From: BOKV01 sp041739225
GTDB taxonomy: Bacteria > Pseudomonadota > Alphaproteobacteria > Rhizobiales > Rhizobiaceae
Assembly: GCA_041739225.1 (NCBI GenBank)
Contig: JBGSOG010000033.1
Location: 5,666 to 69,665, forward strand
DNA length: 64,000 bases
Direction of reading: 5' to 3'
Shown piece by piece: positions 17,224 to 26,310 of the stretch. Position 1 is the stretch's first letter. The number at the start of each line of letters is the position of its first letter. Position numbers and translations under genes: made by a program. The notes under the pieces were generated by a model. The model did not search any database. It worked only from the letters and a program-made list of their open reading frames with translations, and was not told where the DNA came from.

Positions 17224-17814
17224 CTAGCCGCCGTCAATGGCCGGATTCTGGTCCAGAACCGACTTTAGCCGGGCAAATGCCAGCCGGATGCGTGATTTGA
17301 CAGTCCCGATCGGCAACCCTGTCTCCTCGGCAATCTGGCTGTGGGCGTAGCCCAGGAAAAACGCGTAACGAATGACCTCATACTGCTCGGGCGGCAGCAC
17401 TTTCAGCGCTGCCTGAACGCCCGCCTCGCGCTTGGCAAGATCAATGCCTGAATCGGGCAACGGCTCCGGATCGGGTTGCAACATCGGGTCGTTTTCATCC
17501 AGCGCTGAACTTTTGTTGCGCCGCGCCAGGTCGATGCGCCGGTTGCGGGCAATGCGGAACATCCAGGTTGAGAGTGTGGATTTGGCGGGGTCAAAGAGCG
17601 CCGCCTTGTGCCACAGCACCACCATGACTTCCTGGCAAACCTCTTCGGCGCTGGCTGCATCCAGCCCGAGCCGCCGCAAATATGCATTTACACGCGGAGC
17701 AAAGAAGTCGAACAGCCGCGCAAATGCCTCCCGGTCCCGATCACGCGCGACCCTCAACGTCAGTTCTGCCATTTCTTCAGGTGTCAAAATTCGCTCTCGC
17801 TTGAAACCGGGCAT
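17224..17814 (-). CDS. ECF-type sigma-70 family RNA polymerase sigma factor
   Basis: A 196-residue group 4 sigma factor. Region 2 shows FARLFDFFAPRVNAYLRRLG, AEEVCQEVMVVLWHKAALFDP and STWMFRIARNRRIDLARR; region 4 shows ALKVLPPEQYEVIRYAFF then SQIAEETGLPIGTVKSRIRLA, the DNA-recognition helix-turn-helix. No anti-sigma gene (ChrR, NepR or zinc-finger type) adjoins it, so its control cannot be read from context. I preferred ATG 17814 (MPGFKRERILTPEE); a TTG at 17823 is in frame and neither has a clear ribosome-binding site. It is divergent from the IalB gene. Confidence 0.9.
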   Translation of the reverse strand: MPGFKRERILTPEEMAELTLRVARDRDREAFARLFDFFAPRVNAYLRRLGLDAASAEEVCQEVMVVLWHKAALFDPAKSTLSTWMFRIARNRRIDLARRNKSSALDENDPMLQPDPEPLPDSGIDLAKREAGVQAALKVLPPEQYEVIRYAFFLGYAHSQIAEETGLPIGTVKSRIRLAFARLKSVLDQNPAIDGG

Positions 17815-18133
17815 TGGGGTCAAAACTTTTCGATTTGCAACAGCCGTGGTTCATTTTTGCAGCCATTGAAACAACCCAGGCCAAAGAATTGCCCCTTTTC
17901 TGATACATCACAACGATTGTTGCGCATCACGCTGCGTTTTGCAGGCCCGCAGTTGAGAGACTGAACGGCAATTGCGCGCAAATGTATACGGTTTGGTAAG
18001 GCTTCCTAAAGCATTCTGGCTTGGCGTTTTCGGTGCCGGAAAGTCATCGCATCTTGGGTGGCGCACTTTTTTTCACACGAGGTCTGCGCCAAATTGTGGC
18101 GCACAGACCGGTTGAACAGGAAACTGTCTGGAT
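17815..18133. other. Divergent intergenic region, sigma factor / IalB
   Basis: This 319-nt gap separates the divergently oriented ECF sigma gene and the IalB gene, so it must contain two outward promoters. I could not find convincing -35/-10 pairs, an RNA gene or a small ORF. A T-rich run (TTTTTTTCAC) at about 18067-18076 lies before the IalB gene. Confidence 0.4.
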
Positions 18134-18646
18134 ATGAACACACGCGGCAAGATTTTCTCCGGCATGGTGGGTTTGGCACTGGTCTTTGGAGCGGCCCCCG
18201 TCGGCGCCCAGACCCCGGAACGCATCAAACAGAACAATGCATGGGGCTCGTATCGCGCGCAGGCCGATGGTGGAAAGACATGCTATGTTCTTTCCATTCC
18301 AACGGAGAAGCAGCCTTCGGACCGCGATCATGGCGAGGTTTTCTTCATGCTGGCCCAACATCCGGGCCAATCGGGTGCGCTCGAAGCACAGTTCAAGGTC
18401 GGTTACCCGTTCAAGGATGACTCCAAGGTTACCCTTGATGTCGATGGCAAGAAGTTCACCATGTTCACGCGCGGTGACAGTGCCTGGCTGGAAAATCCCG
18501 CCGAGGAAGGCGCGGTGGTTGAGTCCATGCGCTCCGGCAAGGCAATGTCCCTGATTGCGTTTTCGCGCCGCGGTACCCAGACAAGCTATGTTTACTCTCT
18601 TTCGGGTGTCTCTGCTTCGCTGAAAGACATTGCCGAGTGCAAGTAG
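18134..18646 (+). CDS. IalB (invasion-associated locus B) family secreted protein
   Basis: A 170-residue protein with a signal peptide (MNTRGKIFSGMVGLALVFGA, cleavage near VGAQ). The mature part, WGSYRAQADGGKTCYVLSIP, then a beta-rich domain ending TSYVYSLSGVSASLKDIAEC, matches the IalB family, named after a Bartonella invasion factor but common in non-pathogenic rhizobia. Two cysteines (in KTCYV and the terminal AECK) may form a disulfide. The molecular role is unknown and virulence should not be inferred from the name. Confidence 0.88.
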   Translation: MNTRGKIFSGMVGLALVFGAAPVGAQTPERIKQNNAWGSYRAQADGGKTCYVLSIPTEKQPSDRDHGEVFFMLAQHPGQSGALEAQFKVGYPFKDDSKVTLDVDGKKFTMFTRGDSAWLENPAEEGAVVESMRSGKAMSLIAFSRRGTQTSYVYSLSGVSASLKDIAECK

Positions 18647-18781
18647 CCCCGGGCAGAATTTCAAGGTGAACCATCTGCCCTTTCGTGCTATCGCCACACC
18701 GGCCCGGCCATGCTGGCTGGTTGATGCCGGCTTGCACCAATTGCGACCGGTCTTTTCAAATGGCATTGCGGTACCACAAAA

Positions 18782-20026
18782 ATGACCCATACGATCAGCC
18801 TTGGCGACAAGACGGCCCTTGACGCGTTGCGCCCGGCGACGGGCCCCCAAAAGCTGTCGCTGATCGGGTTGTCGCGCATTGATCTGGCCAAAACATTGGT
18901 GGAGCACGGCGTTGCACCGGCACAGGCCCGCATGCGTGCCTCGCAGTTGTGGCATTGGCTCTATGTGCGCGGTGTCTCGGATTTTGGCCAGATGGCCAAC
19001 ATCTCGAAAGACCTTCGTGCCGGATGGGAGCGCATGTTCACCATCGCCCGCCCGGAGATTGCCGCCGAGCAAATTTCACAGGACGGCACCCGCAAATGGC
19101 TGATCCGCTTTCCTTCGCGCGGCGCGGGCAGGCCGGTCGAAATTGAAACGGTTTACATTCCCGAAGAAGGGCGCGGCACCCTTTGTGTTTCCAGTCAGGT
19201 AGGTTGCACGCTGACCTGCTCGTTTTGCCACACCGGCACGCAAAAATTGGTGCGCAACCTGACTTCCGAAGAAATCCTGGCGCAGATCTTGGTCGCCCGT
19301 GACCGTCTTGGCGATTTTCCTGATCTGGAAACACCGCAGGGAGCCATTGTTCCGGCAGAGGGGCGCAAAGTTTCCAATGTGGTGATGATGGGAATGGGTG
19401 AACCGCTGTACAATTTTGAAGCGGTGAAGGAAGCCCTGTTGATTGCAACAGATGGCGACGGACTTTCGCTGTCAAAACGCAGGGTCACGCTGTCCACATC
19501 CGGCGTGGTACCGTTCATTCCACGGGCTGGCGCCGAGATCGGTTGCATGCTGGCAATCTCGCTGCACGCAGTCACCGACGAATTGCGCGACGTTCTGGTA
19601 CCGATCAACAAGAAATACCCGCTCAGCGAATTGATGCAGGCCTGCCGGGACTATCCCGGCCTGTCCAATGCCCGGCGCATCACCTTCGAATACGTGATGC
19701 TGAAGGGGGTGAATGACAGCCTTGCCGACGCAAGGGAGTTGGTGCGTCTGCTGAAAGGTGTTCCGGCAAAGATCAACCTCATTCCGTTCAACCCGTGGCC
19801 CGGATCGCAGTACGAATGCTCCAGTTGGGAGACGATCGAGAAGTTTGCCGATTTTATCAATGACAACGGCTATGCATCGCCCATTCGCACGCCGCGCGGC
19901 CGCGACATCCTTGCCGCCTGTGGCCAGTTGAAGAGCGAGTCCGAACGCATGCGAAAGGTCGACCGCGAGGCCTATGAAACGCTGGCATTGGAAGCGATGA
20001 TGATTGCCGGGCACGGCGAAGACTGA
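18782..20026 (+). CDS. rlmN: RlmN, 23S rRNA A2503 / tRNA A37 C2-methyltransferase
   Basis: A 414-residue radical-SAM enzyme. The cluster motif CTLTCSFCHTG (CxxxCxxC) lies near residue 143, with VVMMGMGEPLYNF after it, and the second methyl-carrying cysteine is expected in the C-terminal ILAACGQLKSE. RlmN methylates A2503 of 23S rRNA and A37 of some tRNAs and improves decoding. Upstream residues 60-75 show the N-terminal RNA-binding domain (SQLWHWLYVRGV). Its stop lies 1 nt before the start of the next small membrane gene. Confidence 0.96.
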   Translation: MTHTISLGDKTALDALRPATGPQKLSLIGLSRIDLAKTLVEHGVAPAQARMRASQLWHWLYVRGVSDFGQMANISKDLRAGWERMFTIARPEIAAEQISQDGTRKWLIRFPSRGAGRPVEIETVYIPEEGRGTLCVSSQVGCTLTCSFCHTGTQKLVRNLTSEEILAQILVARDRLGDFPDLETPQGAIVPAEGRKVSNVVMMGMGEPLYNFEAVKEALLIATDGDGLSLSKRRVTLSTSGVVPFIPRAGAEIGCMLAISLHAVTDELRDVLVPINKKYPLSELMQACRDYPGLSNARRITFEYVMLKGVNDSLADARELVRLLKGVPAKINLIPFNPWPGSQYECSSWETIEKFADFINDNGYASPIRTPRGRDILAACGQLKSESERMRKVDREAYETLALEAMMIAGHGED

Positions 20027-20027
20027 A

Positions 20028-20477
20028 ATGCGGCTGCTGCTCGCCATCGCGCGCACTGGCCTGGGCTATTGTGTGGCAGTGCTGCTGGCGACTGTTTTTA
20101 CCATTTCTGTTTACATACTGATCGGTCCGCAAGAGAACGGTGTCACTTCCGACATGGCAACCGTGGTATTTGGCGGACTGGTCTACACATTTGTATTCGG
20201 CCTGCCGGGATTCCTGGTTTTTCTGGTGACAATTTGGCGGTTTCCGGTGCGCGGGTTTTTAACCCCCACACTGGCTGGCGCCGCCAATGCATGGCTGGCC
20301 ATGTGGTTGTTGATGACCATGGCGGGCGCAACACCCGTCAGTGGGGACTCCCAAAACCCCCTGCTTTTGGGCATGCCGCAATACATCATGCTGTCGGCAT
20401 CGGCCGGAGGCGCATCCGGTGGTTGGGCATGGTATCTGTTTGACAAATTGTTCCGACACGACAAGGCAGAATTGTAA
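20028..20477 (+). CDS. Small four-helix membrane protein, unknown
   Basis: I do not recognise this 149-residue protein. It has about four hydrophobic segments (LGYCVAVLLATVFTISVYIL, VVFGGLVYTFVFGLPGFLVF, a central pair around ANAWLAMWLLMTM, and a final glycine-rich helix ASAGGASGGWAWYLF). The ATG is 1 nt after the rlmN stop and the gene overlaps its successor as TAATG, so it is cotranslated with both. A later-diverged copy relation to the next gene is possible: both end in a G-rich FGG/GGA-W helix. Confidence 0.7.
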   Translation: MRLLLAIARTGLGYCVAVLLATVFTISVYILIGPQENGVTSDMATVVFGGLVYTFVFGLPGFLVFLVTIWRFPVRGFLTPTLAGAANAWLAMWLLMTMAGATPVSGDSQNPLLLGMPQYIMLSASAGGASGGWAWYLFDKLFRHDKAEL

Positions 20478-20932
20478 TGGCTGGCAATATCATCGTGCGT
20501 TTGATCTCGGTTTTTTTCGGTCTGCTGCTGGCCTGGCTTGCTGCCGGCTTGTTCATGGCTGGCGGGCTCTATTCCGGTTTCTTCCGGCCGTTCTTTGCCG
20601 ATCTTGATCTTTCGGCAAGTGAAGCCGATGCCCTCACCATCATCGTCGTTGCCGTTTTGGGTATCGTTCAGGCATTTACCCTGGCCGCAACCGCATTTGC
20701 GCCTTCAGCACTGGCGGTTTTGCTGGCCGAAATTTTCCGTTGGCGCGGCATGGTGGTCAACATCGTGCTGGGTGGGGTGGTCGGGTTGGCCACCGGCTGG
20801 TTGGCGCTACGCGGTTCCGGGCAAGACCTGGTGTCCCATGGAGCTGCGCTGGTTTTGCTTGCCACAGGCTTTTGTGGCGGATTTGTCTATTGGCTGGTTG
20901 CCGGGCGCGGGGCTGGCAACTGGCGTGCCTAG
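20477..20932 (+). CDS. Small membrane protein, unknown
   Basis: A 151-residue protein with four predicted helices (ISVFFGLLLAWLAAGLFMAG, TIIVVAVLGIVQAFTLAATA, MVVNIVLGGVVGLATGWLAL and a final GAALVLLATGFCGGFVYWL). It is similar in size and topology to the gene just upstream and may be a paralogue or a partner in one complex; no catalytic motif is visible. Its TAG stop shares the palindrome CTAG with the stop of the convergent LysE gene. Confidence 0.72.
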   Translation: MAGNIIVRLISVFFGLLLAWLAAGLFMAGGLYSGFFRPFFADLDLSASEADALTIIVVAVLGIVQAFTLAATAFAPSALAVLLAEIFRWRGMVVNIVLGGVVGLATGWLALRGSGQDLVSHGAALVLLATGFCGGFVYWLVAGRGAGNWRA

Positions 20933-21567
20933 CCGCGCTCGGTCAGCAATATTTTCACTGCGAATGCTCCAAAAACGCTGGCGAACACCCAGTCGATGAT
21001 TCTTGTGATGCGCGGATTCTGCTTGAGCCATGCCGTCAACTGGTCGGCTGCCAAAATCATTGCAATCGTGAAAGGCAATGCAACTATCACGAACATCACG
21101 CCCAGAAACAGCAGCTTGCCCGTGGCATCAGGATCTTTTGCGTCCACAAACTGCGGCAGAAACGTCATGAAAAAGATGATGATCTTCGGGTTGAGCAGAT
21201 TGATGCCCAGACCCTGAAGGAAAACCTGGCCCAGCGGCTTGTGCGATGGCTTGCCCTTGATGTTGAGTGCCGAGCCGTTTCGGATTGCATCCACCGCCAG
21301 CCAGAGCAGGTACGCCGCACCCACCACCTTCAGTGCAAAAAACAATGTCGGGGACGCGATGATCAGCGCTGAAAGGCCAAAAGCCACCAGCGTCGAATGC
21401 ACCAGCAACCCTGCGGAAGCGCCGGACATCGCAGCAATTCCGCCGCTCACGCCCTGCGCTAAGGTTCGACCCAGAAAAAACGTCATGTCCGGTCCCGGCG
21501 TAAATGTCAGCACCAGAACACCAATGCTGTATGCCAACAAAACGGAACTGTCAGGAATGAAATTCAT
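20929..21567 (-). CDS. LysE/RhtB family amino-acid exporter
   Basis: A 212-residue inner-membrane protein with about six helices. The N-terminal YSIGVLVLTFTPGPDMTFFLGRTLAQG contains the TPGP motif of LysE/RhtB exporters, and the second conserved block FLQGLGINLLNPKIIIFFMTFLPQFV contains the NP repeat. The family exports basic or hydroxylated amino acids; the substrate here is unknown. ATG 21567 precedes the TPGP block by the usual distance; the open frame upstream of it is not coding. No LysR-type regulator is adjacent. Confidence 0.92.
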   Translation of the reverse strand: MNFIPDSSVLLAYSIGVLVLTFTPGPDMTFFLGRTLAQGVSGGIAAMSGASAGLLVHSTLVAFGLSALIIASPTLFFALKVVGAAYLLWLAVDAIRNGSALNIKGKPSHKPLGQVFLQGLGINLLNPKIIIFFMTFLPQFVDAKDPDATGKLLFLGVMFVIVALPFTIAMILAADQLTAWLKQNPRITRIIDWVFASVFGAFAVKILLTERG

Positions 21568-21795
21568 GGTTTCACCAATGTTGAAAGGCTGCGACTCTAC
21601 GCAACCGTTTTGCAAATGCCAGCCTGCAAAAACAATTTTTGCGAGAGCTCGGAGGTTCAATGGTGCCCGACCCGCATTCCAGGTTATCTTGTGATATTCA
21701 AGTGATTCGTTGCGTCGTAGCGTGAACAGAATACTGGCGGAAAATAAAATCCGTCGGGGTTCAATCTTCACCTTTGCAGAGACCGTGGGGGGCTC

Positions 21796-22062
21796 ATGCA
21801 GTATGGCGGTATTCGGTTTGACACCGAACTTAAAATTCTGCGCGGTTTCATTCAACTGCGCAAACATGGCGTGCGCGCCCATGAACTGGAAGAAGAACTA
21901 CTCAAGCTCGGACCGGTTGATCTTGATTTGATGTATGCGGTCCTTGACAAGTTGTCTTTTCGGATCAGGCCAACCCTGCCTGACAACCTTCCTGCAGCCT
22001 CTGCTGCGCAACAGGTCCAAAACAAGACTGTTGGCGTCCTTGGGACATTGTTCGGTCTGTAG
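21796..22062 (+). CDS. Hypothetical small protein
   Basis: An 88-residue unrecognised protein. The first half is charged and helical (ILRGFIQLRKHGVRAHELEEELLKLG), the second is proline-rich and ends in VGVLGTLFGL. No membrane helix or metal motif is visible. GGGGG lies a few bases before the ATG, and the gene precedes argG by 95 nt on the same strand. Composition is like the neighbours. It may be a real conserved small protein, but I cannot assign it; a spurious frame remains possible. Confidence 0.5.
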   Translation: MQYGGIRFDTELKILRGFIQLRKHGVRAHELEEELLKLGPVDLDLMYAVLDKLSFRIRPTLPDNLPAASAAQQVQNKTVGVLGTLFGL

Positions 22063-22157
22063 GCGGCTGTTGTTTTTCGTTGCGCAGTTTTCGTTGCCGG
22101 TCTATTGCCGCGCAACGCGGTTGCTTGCCGCATTTCCCAACACGATCAAGGTTCACG

Positions 22158-23390
22158 ATGACCAAACACAAGGGCGTTCGCAAAGTGGTTCTCGCCTATT
22201 CTGGCGGACTGGACACTTCCATCATTCTCAAATGGTTGCAAACCGAATACGACGCCGAGGTGGTGACCTTCACTGCCGATCTTGGCCAGGGTGAAGAACT
22301 GGGCCCTGCCCGTCAAAAGGCCCTGATGCTCGGAATAGCCGAGGAAAACATTTTCATTGAAGACCTGCGCGAAGAATTTGTGCGCGATTTCGTGTTCCCG
22401 ATGTTTCGCGCCAATGCTGTTTACGAGGGCGTCTACCTGCTGGGCACATCCATCGCCCGTCCACTGATTGCCAAAAAACAGATCGAGATCGCCCGGATGG
22501 TTGGTGCCGACGCCGTCTGCCACGGAGCTACCGGCAAGGGCAATGACCAGGTTCGTTTTGAACTTGGCTATTATGCGCTTGAACCGGGCATCAAGATCAT
22601 TGCGCCCTGGCGTGAGTGGGCTTTCAAGGGCCGTGAGGAATTGCTCGAATTTGCCCGGCAAAACCAGATCCCGGTCGCCAAAGACAAGGAAGGCGATGCG
22701 CCGTACTCGGTTGATGCAAACCTTCTGCATTCCTCGTCAGAAGGCAAGGTACTGGAAGATCCGGCCAAAAAAGCACCGGAAATGGTCTATCAACGCACCA
22801 TTTCGCCGATGGATGCTCCCGACAAAGTCACCACCATCACCATCGGCTTTTTCAAGGGTGACGCTGTTTCATTGAACGGCAAGGCGCTGTCACCGGCAAC
22901 CCTGCTCAAATCATTGAACGATCTGGGCCGCGAAAACGGCATCGGCCGGCTCGATCTGGTGGAAAACCGCTTTGTCGGCATGAAATCACGTGGCGTTTAC
23001 GAAACGCCCGGCGGCACCATCCTTTTGGCAGCGCACCGGGCAATGGAATCGGTCACGCTGGACCGCGGCGCGGCGCACCTCAAGGATGATTTCATGCCGC
23101 GTTATGCCGAACTCATCTACAATGGTTTCTGGTTCTCGCCGGAGCGCGAGATGCTGCAGGCAATGATCGACAAGAGCCAGGAACATGTCGAAGGCGAGGT
23201 CACGCTCGAACTCTACAAGGGCAATGTCATCGTCACCGGTCGCCAGAGCGCCAAGTCGCTGTATTCACCGACATTGGTGACTTTCGAGGACGACAAGGGC
23301 GCCTACGACCAGCGCGATGCCAACGGCTTTATCAAGCTCAATGCATTGCGTTTGCGTACCTTGGGCGTGCGCAACCGACTGGACAAATAG
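22158..23390 (+). CDS. argG: Argininosuccinate synthase
   Basis: The 410-residue enzyme joins citrulline and aspartate with ATP in arginine biosynthesis. It begins with the ATP-pyrophosphatase P-loop VVLAYSGGLDTSIILKWL, then TADLGQGEEL and the citrulline/aspartate-binding segments LLGTSIARPLIAKKQIEIA and CHGATGKGNDQVRFELGYY. ATG 22158 (MTKHKGVRK) is the usual start. It is the type of enzyme found in most alphaproteobacteria. A CCCGCAC...GTGCGGG hairpin (23414-23436) lies downstream, without a T tract. Confidence 0.97.
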   Translation: MTKHKGVRKVVLAYSGGLDTSIILKWLQTEYDAEVVTFTADLGQGEELGPARQKALMLGIAEENIFIEDLREEFVRDFVFPMFRANAVYEGVYLLGTSIARPLIAKKQIEIARMVGADAVCHGATGKGNDQVRFELGYYALEPGIKIIAPWREWAFKGREELLEFARQNQIPVAKDKEGDAPYSVDANLLHSSSEGKVLEDPAKKAPEMVYQRTISPMDAPDKVTTITIGFFKGDAVSLNGKALSPATLLKSLNDLGRENGIGRLDLVENRFVGMKSRGVYETPGGTILLAAHRAMESVTLDRGAAHLKDDFMPRYAELIYNGFWFSPEREMLQAMIDKSQEHVEGEVTLELYKGNVIVTGRQSAKSLYSPTLVTFEDDKGAYDQRDANGFIKLNALRLRTLGVRNRLDK

Positions 23391-23530
23391 GCTGGCTAAA
23401 GGATTTTCTGCGCCCCGCACACATTGTTGGTGCGGGAATCATCGGCCAGCTTTCAAAGCCGGACGGAATTGTCTTGCCGAAACCTTTCACGCATCCCAAG
23501 TGAGAAATTCCCCCACCGGAGCATTTCCCG

Positions 23531-25570
23531 ATGAAATCAACTTCCAGCGCCCCTGATGCAATCCTGGACTGGGACGGCCCAAATGGCTTGCCGCGCTTTG
23601 ATGCCATCAGCGATTCAGCATTCGCACAAGCGTTTCAAACAGCAATGGCCGCGCATGATGCGCAAATTGAAACCATTGCCAACGACACCTCGCCTGCAAG
23701 TTTTGCCAACGTGATCGTACCGCTTGAACTGGCTGGCGAGGCGCTTTCGCGGGTCAATGCGCTGTTCTGGAACCGGGCTGGCGCCAACACCAACGACATC
23801 ATCAAGGCGCTGGAACGCGATATATCGCCAAAACTTTCGCGCCACTGGTCAAAAATTGCCCAGAACCGCAAGCTTTTCGCCCGCATTGACGCCGTCTGGA
23901 ACAGCGGGGAGCGGGCGGGCCTGGACGTGGAGGCATTTCGCGTTCTCGAGGACCACTGGAAGGGCTTCGTGAAATCCGGTGCCCTGCTGGATGAACAAGG
24001 CCAGCAAAGGCTCGCTTCCATCAACGAAACACTGGCGAGCCTTGGCACACGCTTTGGCCAGAATGTGCTGGCTGACGAGTCTACCTGGGTCATGCCGCTG
24101 GTCGGCGGGGACGACCTTGCCGGACTTCCGCCATTCCTGCTGGACGCGATGGCCGAGGCGGCTCGCTCGCATGGCTCCGATGCCACTCATGTTGTCACCC
24201 TTTCACGTTCGATCATCGAACCGTTTCTCACCTTCAGCGAACGGCGCGACCTGCGCGAAACAGCCTTCAAGGCATGGATTGCCCGTGGCGAAGGGGCCAA
24301 TGACAACCGGCCGGTCGTAACCGAAATCCTGAAGCTGCGGAACGAGAAAGCCCGGCTGCTGGGTTATCAAAGCTACGCCGCACTAAAGCTCGACGACACC
24401 ATGGCAAAAACCGCCGATGCCGTTGAGGGATTGCTCCGCCCGGTCTGGGAAAAGGCCAGGGAGCAGGCTTTGCGCGAAGCTGAGGCCCTTGCGGCATTGG
24501 TGGCTGGCGAGGGCAAGAATCACGCAATCGAACCGTGGGACTGGCGCCACTACGCCGAAAAGCGCCGCACGCAAGAGTTTGCCTTTTCAGAATCGCAGTT
24601 GAAGCCGTATTTCCAGCTGGAACGCATCATTGATGCAGCATTCGCCACTGCCAGCCGTCTGTTCGACATTTCTTTCCAGCCCGCACCGTCAATTTCTGCC
24701 TGGCACGAGGATGTTCGCGTTTTTGAAGTCCTCGATCACGACGGCTCGCTTCGGGGAGTGTTTTTCGGCGATTACTTCAACCGGCCTACAAAGCGATCCG
24801 GCGCATGGATGAGTTCCCTGCAAAGCCAGCACGGCATTTCCGGCGGGCGCATTCCTTTCATTTACAATGTGATGAATTTTGCCAAGGCCCCTGCCGGACA
24901 GCCCGCATTGCTCTCCATTGACGAGGCAAAGACCCTGTTCCACGAATTTGGCCACGCACTTCATGGCCTGTTGTCCGATGTAACCTATCCCTCGGTTGCC
25001 GGCACCGGTGTTGCACGTGATTTTGTCGAGCTTCCCTCGCAATTGTTCGAGCATTGGCTGACCACGCCCCGGATTTTGGGTGAGTTTGCCCGCCACCACG
25101 AGACCGGCGCACCAATGCCGGACGAATTGCTGCAAAAGCTGCTGGCGTCACGAAATTTCAATGCCGGGTTCAACACGGTCGAGTTCACATCCTCGGCTTT
25201 GGTCGACATGGCTTTCCACACCGGTGGCGAAATCGACGACCCCATGCAGTTCGAGGCAGACAAGCTGGCCAGTCTGTCAATGCCGGCGCAAATCGTCATG
25301 CGCCACCGCACCCCGCATTTCCAGCATGTGTTTTCCGGCGACGGCTATTCGGCCGGTTACTATTCGTACCTTTGGTCCGAAGTACTGGATGCCGATGCAT
25401 TTTCAGCCTTTGAGGAATCCGGCGATCCGTTCAATCCGGAACTGGCAAAGCGCTTGCGCCAGCACATCTATTCAGCCGGCGGCTCGCGCGATCCCGAAGA
25501 CCTCTACAAGGCGTTTCGTGGCGCGATGCCTTCACCGAAGCCAATGATGGAGAAGCGCGGCCTAGCCTAG
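23531..25570 (+). CDS. M3 family oligopeptidase (PrlC/Dcp-like)
   Basis: A 679-residue zinc metallopeptidase of family M3 (thimet oligopeptidase group). The zinc site is LFHEFGHALHGLLSD, with the two His and catalytic Glu at about residues 471-475; the following glutamate in FVELPSQLFEHW supplies the third ligand. Such enzymes degrade short cytosolic peptides, including cleaved signal peptides. The size fits PrlC/OpdA and Dcp, which I cannot separate by eye. The TAG stop shares CTAG with the stop of the convergent channel gene. Confidence 0.93.
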   Translation: MKSTSSAPDAILDWDGPNGLPRFDAISDSAFAQAFQTAMAAHDAQIETIANDTSPASFANVIVPLELAGEALSRVNALFWNRAGANTNDIIKALERDISPKLSRHWSKIAQNRKLFARIDAVWNSGERAGLDVEAFRVLEDHWKGFVKSGALLDEQGQQRLASINETLASLGTRFGQNVLADESTWVMPLVGGDDLAGLPPFLLDAMAEAARSHGSDATHVVTLSRSIIEPFLTFSERRDLRETAFKAWIARGEGANDNRPVVTEILKLRNEKARLLGYQSYAALKLDDTMAKTADAVEGLLRPVWEKAREQALREAEALAALVAGEGKNHAIEPWDWRHYAEKRRTQEFAFSESQLKPYFQLERIIDAAFATASRLFDISFQPAPSISAWHEDVRVFEVLDHDGSLRGVFFGDYFNRPTKRSGAWMSSLQSQHGISGGRIPFIYNVMNFAKAPAGQPALLSIDEAKTLFHEFGHALHGLLSDVTYPSVAGTGVARDFVELPSQLFEHWLTTPRILGEFARHHETGAPMPDELLQKLLASRNFNAGFNTVEFTSSALVDMAFHTGGEIDDPMQFEADKLASLSMPAQIVMRHRTPHFQHVFSGDGYSAGYYSYLWSEVLDADAFSAFEESGDPFNPELAKRLRQHIYSAGGSRDPEDLYKAFRGAMPSPKPMMEKRGLA

Positions 25571-26310
25571 GCATCGCCCGTTTTGTTGGCCGCTGCTGCC
25601 TTGGCGGCTTTTCGTTGGTTTTCTTCTTCCCTGGCCTGCGTCATGCCGGAACTGACAACACCGGCGGGAAGGGCAACAACGCCAAGTCCGATCATCAGGA
25701 TCAGGAAAGTGAAAAATTTTCCGCCTGTGGTTACAGGATAGGCATCGCCATAACCCACTGTCGTCAACGTCGTGACGGCAAACCACATGGCTTGCGGAAT
25801 GGAGCCAAAGTGCTGCGGCTGTGCTTCGTTCTCGAAATTGTAAATCCCGACCGCCGTGATGAACATCATCAAAACAGCCATGAACAGCACCACCAGCAAT
25901 TCGCGCCAGACAAGCTCAAACGCCCGGCGCATGCGATCAATGGCCGCAATATAGCGCAGCAGCTTCAACAGCCGCATCATCCGAAGGATGCGAATTGCCT
26001 GCGAACCTGTCCCGACCGAGAGCCAGAATGGCAGGAAAGACACAAGATCAACAATTCCCCAGAAGCTGAATACATATTTCCAGCGCAATTTTGCGGTCCA
26101 CACACGCAATCCGTATTCGAGTGTGAAAAGTACCATTGTCGCTGAATTGAACACCGCCAGTGCATTTTTGGCCGTGTCTGGCAGCGACTGCATGGTTTCA
26201 AGCGACATCACCAGAACAGAAACCAGAATGAGGCAAAGCATTGCGTAGTCGAACGTGTGACCCAAGCGCGGGTGTGTACCCCAGATGATTTCACCGATGC
26301 GACTGCGCAT
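25567..26310 (-). CDS. Voltage-gated-type potassium channel (6-TM)
   Basis: A 247-residue six-helix channel. The S4-like helix IRILRMMRLLKLLRYIAAID carries arginines/lysines every third residue (about 106-125), and the pore loop TTLTTVGYGDAYPVTTGGKF contains the TVGYGD potassium selectivity filter near residue 185. The C-terminal tail is short and lysine-rich, without a cyclic-nucleotide domain or RCK domain. Physiological role in bacteria is generally uncertain. The gene is convergent with the M3 peptidase and overlaps it by four bases. Confidence 0.93.
   Translation of the reverse strand: MRSRIGEIIWGTHPRLGHTFDYAMLCLILVSVLVMSLETMQSLPDTAKNALAVFNSATMVLFTLEYGLRVWTAKLRWKYVFSFWGIVDLVSFLPFWLSVGTGSQAIRILRMMRLLKLLRYIAAIDRMRRAFELVWRELLVVLFMAVLMMFITAVGIYNFENEAQPQHFGSIPQAMWFAVTTLTTVGYGDAYPVTTGGKFFTFLILMIGLGVVALPAGVVSSGMTQAREEENQRKAAKAAAANKTGDA

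Noticed and set aside
23414..23436. argG terminator
   Set aside because: A good CCCGCAC/GTGCGGG hairpin, but no T tract follows, so I did not list it as a terminator.
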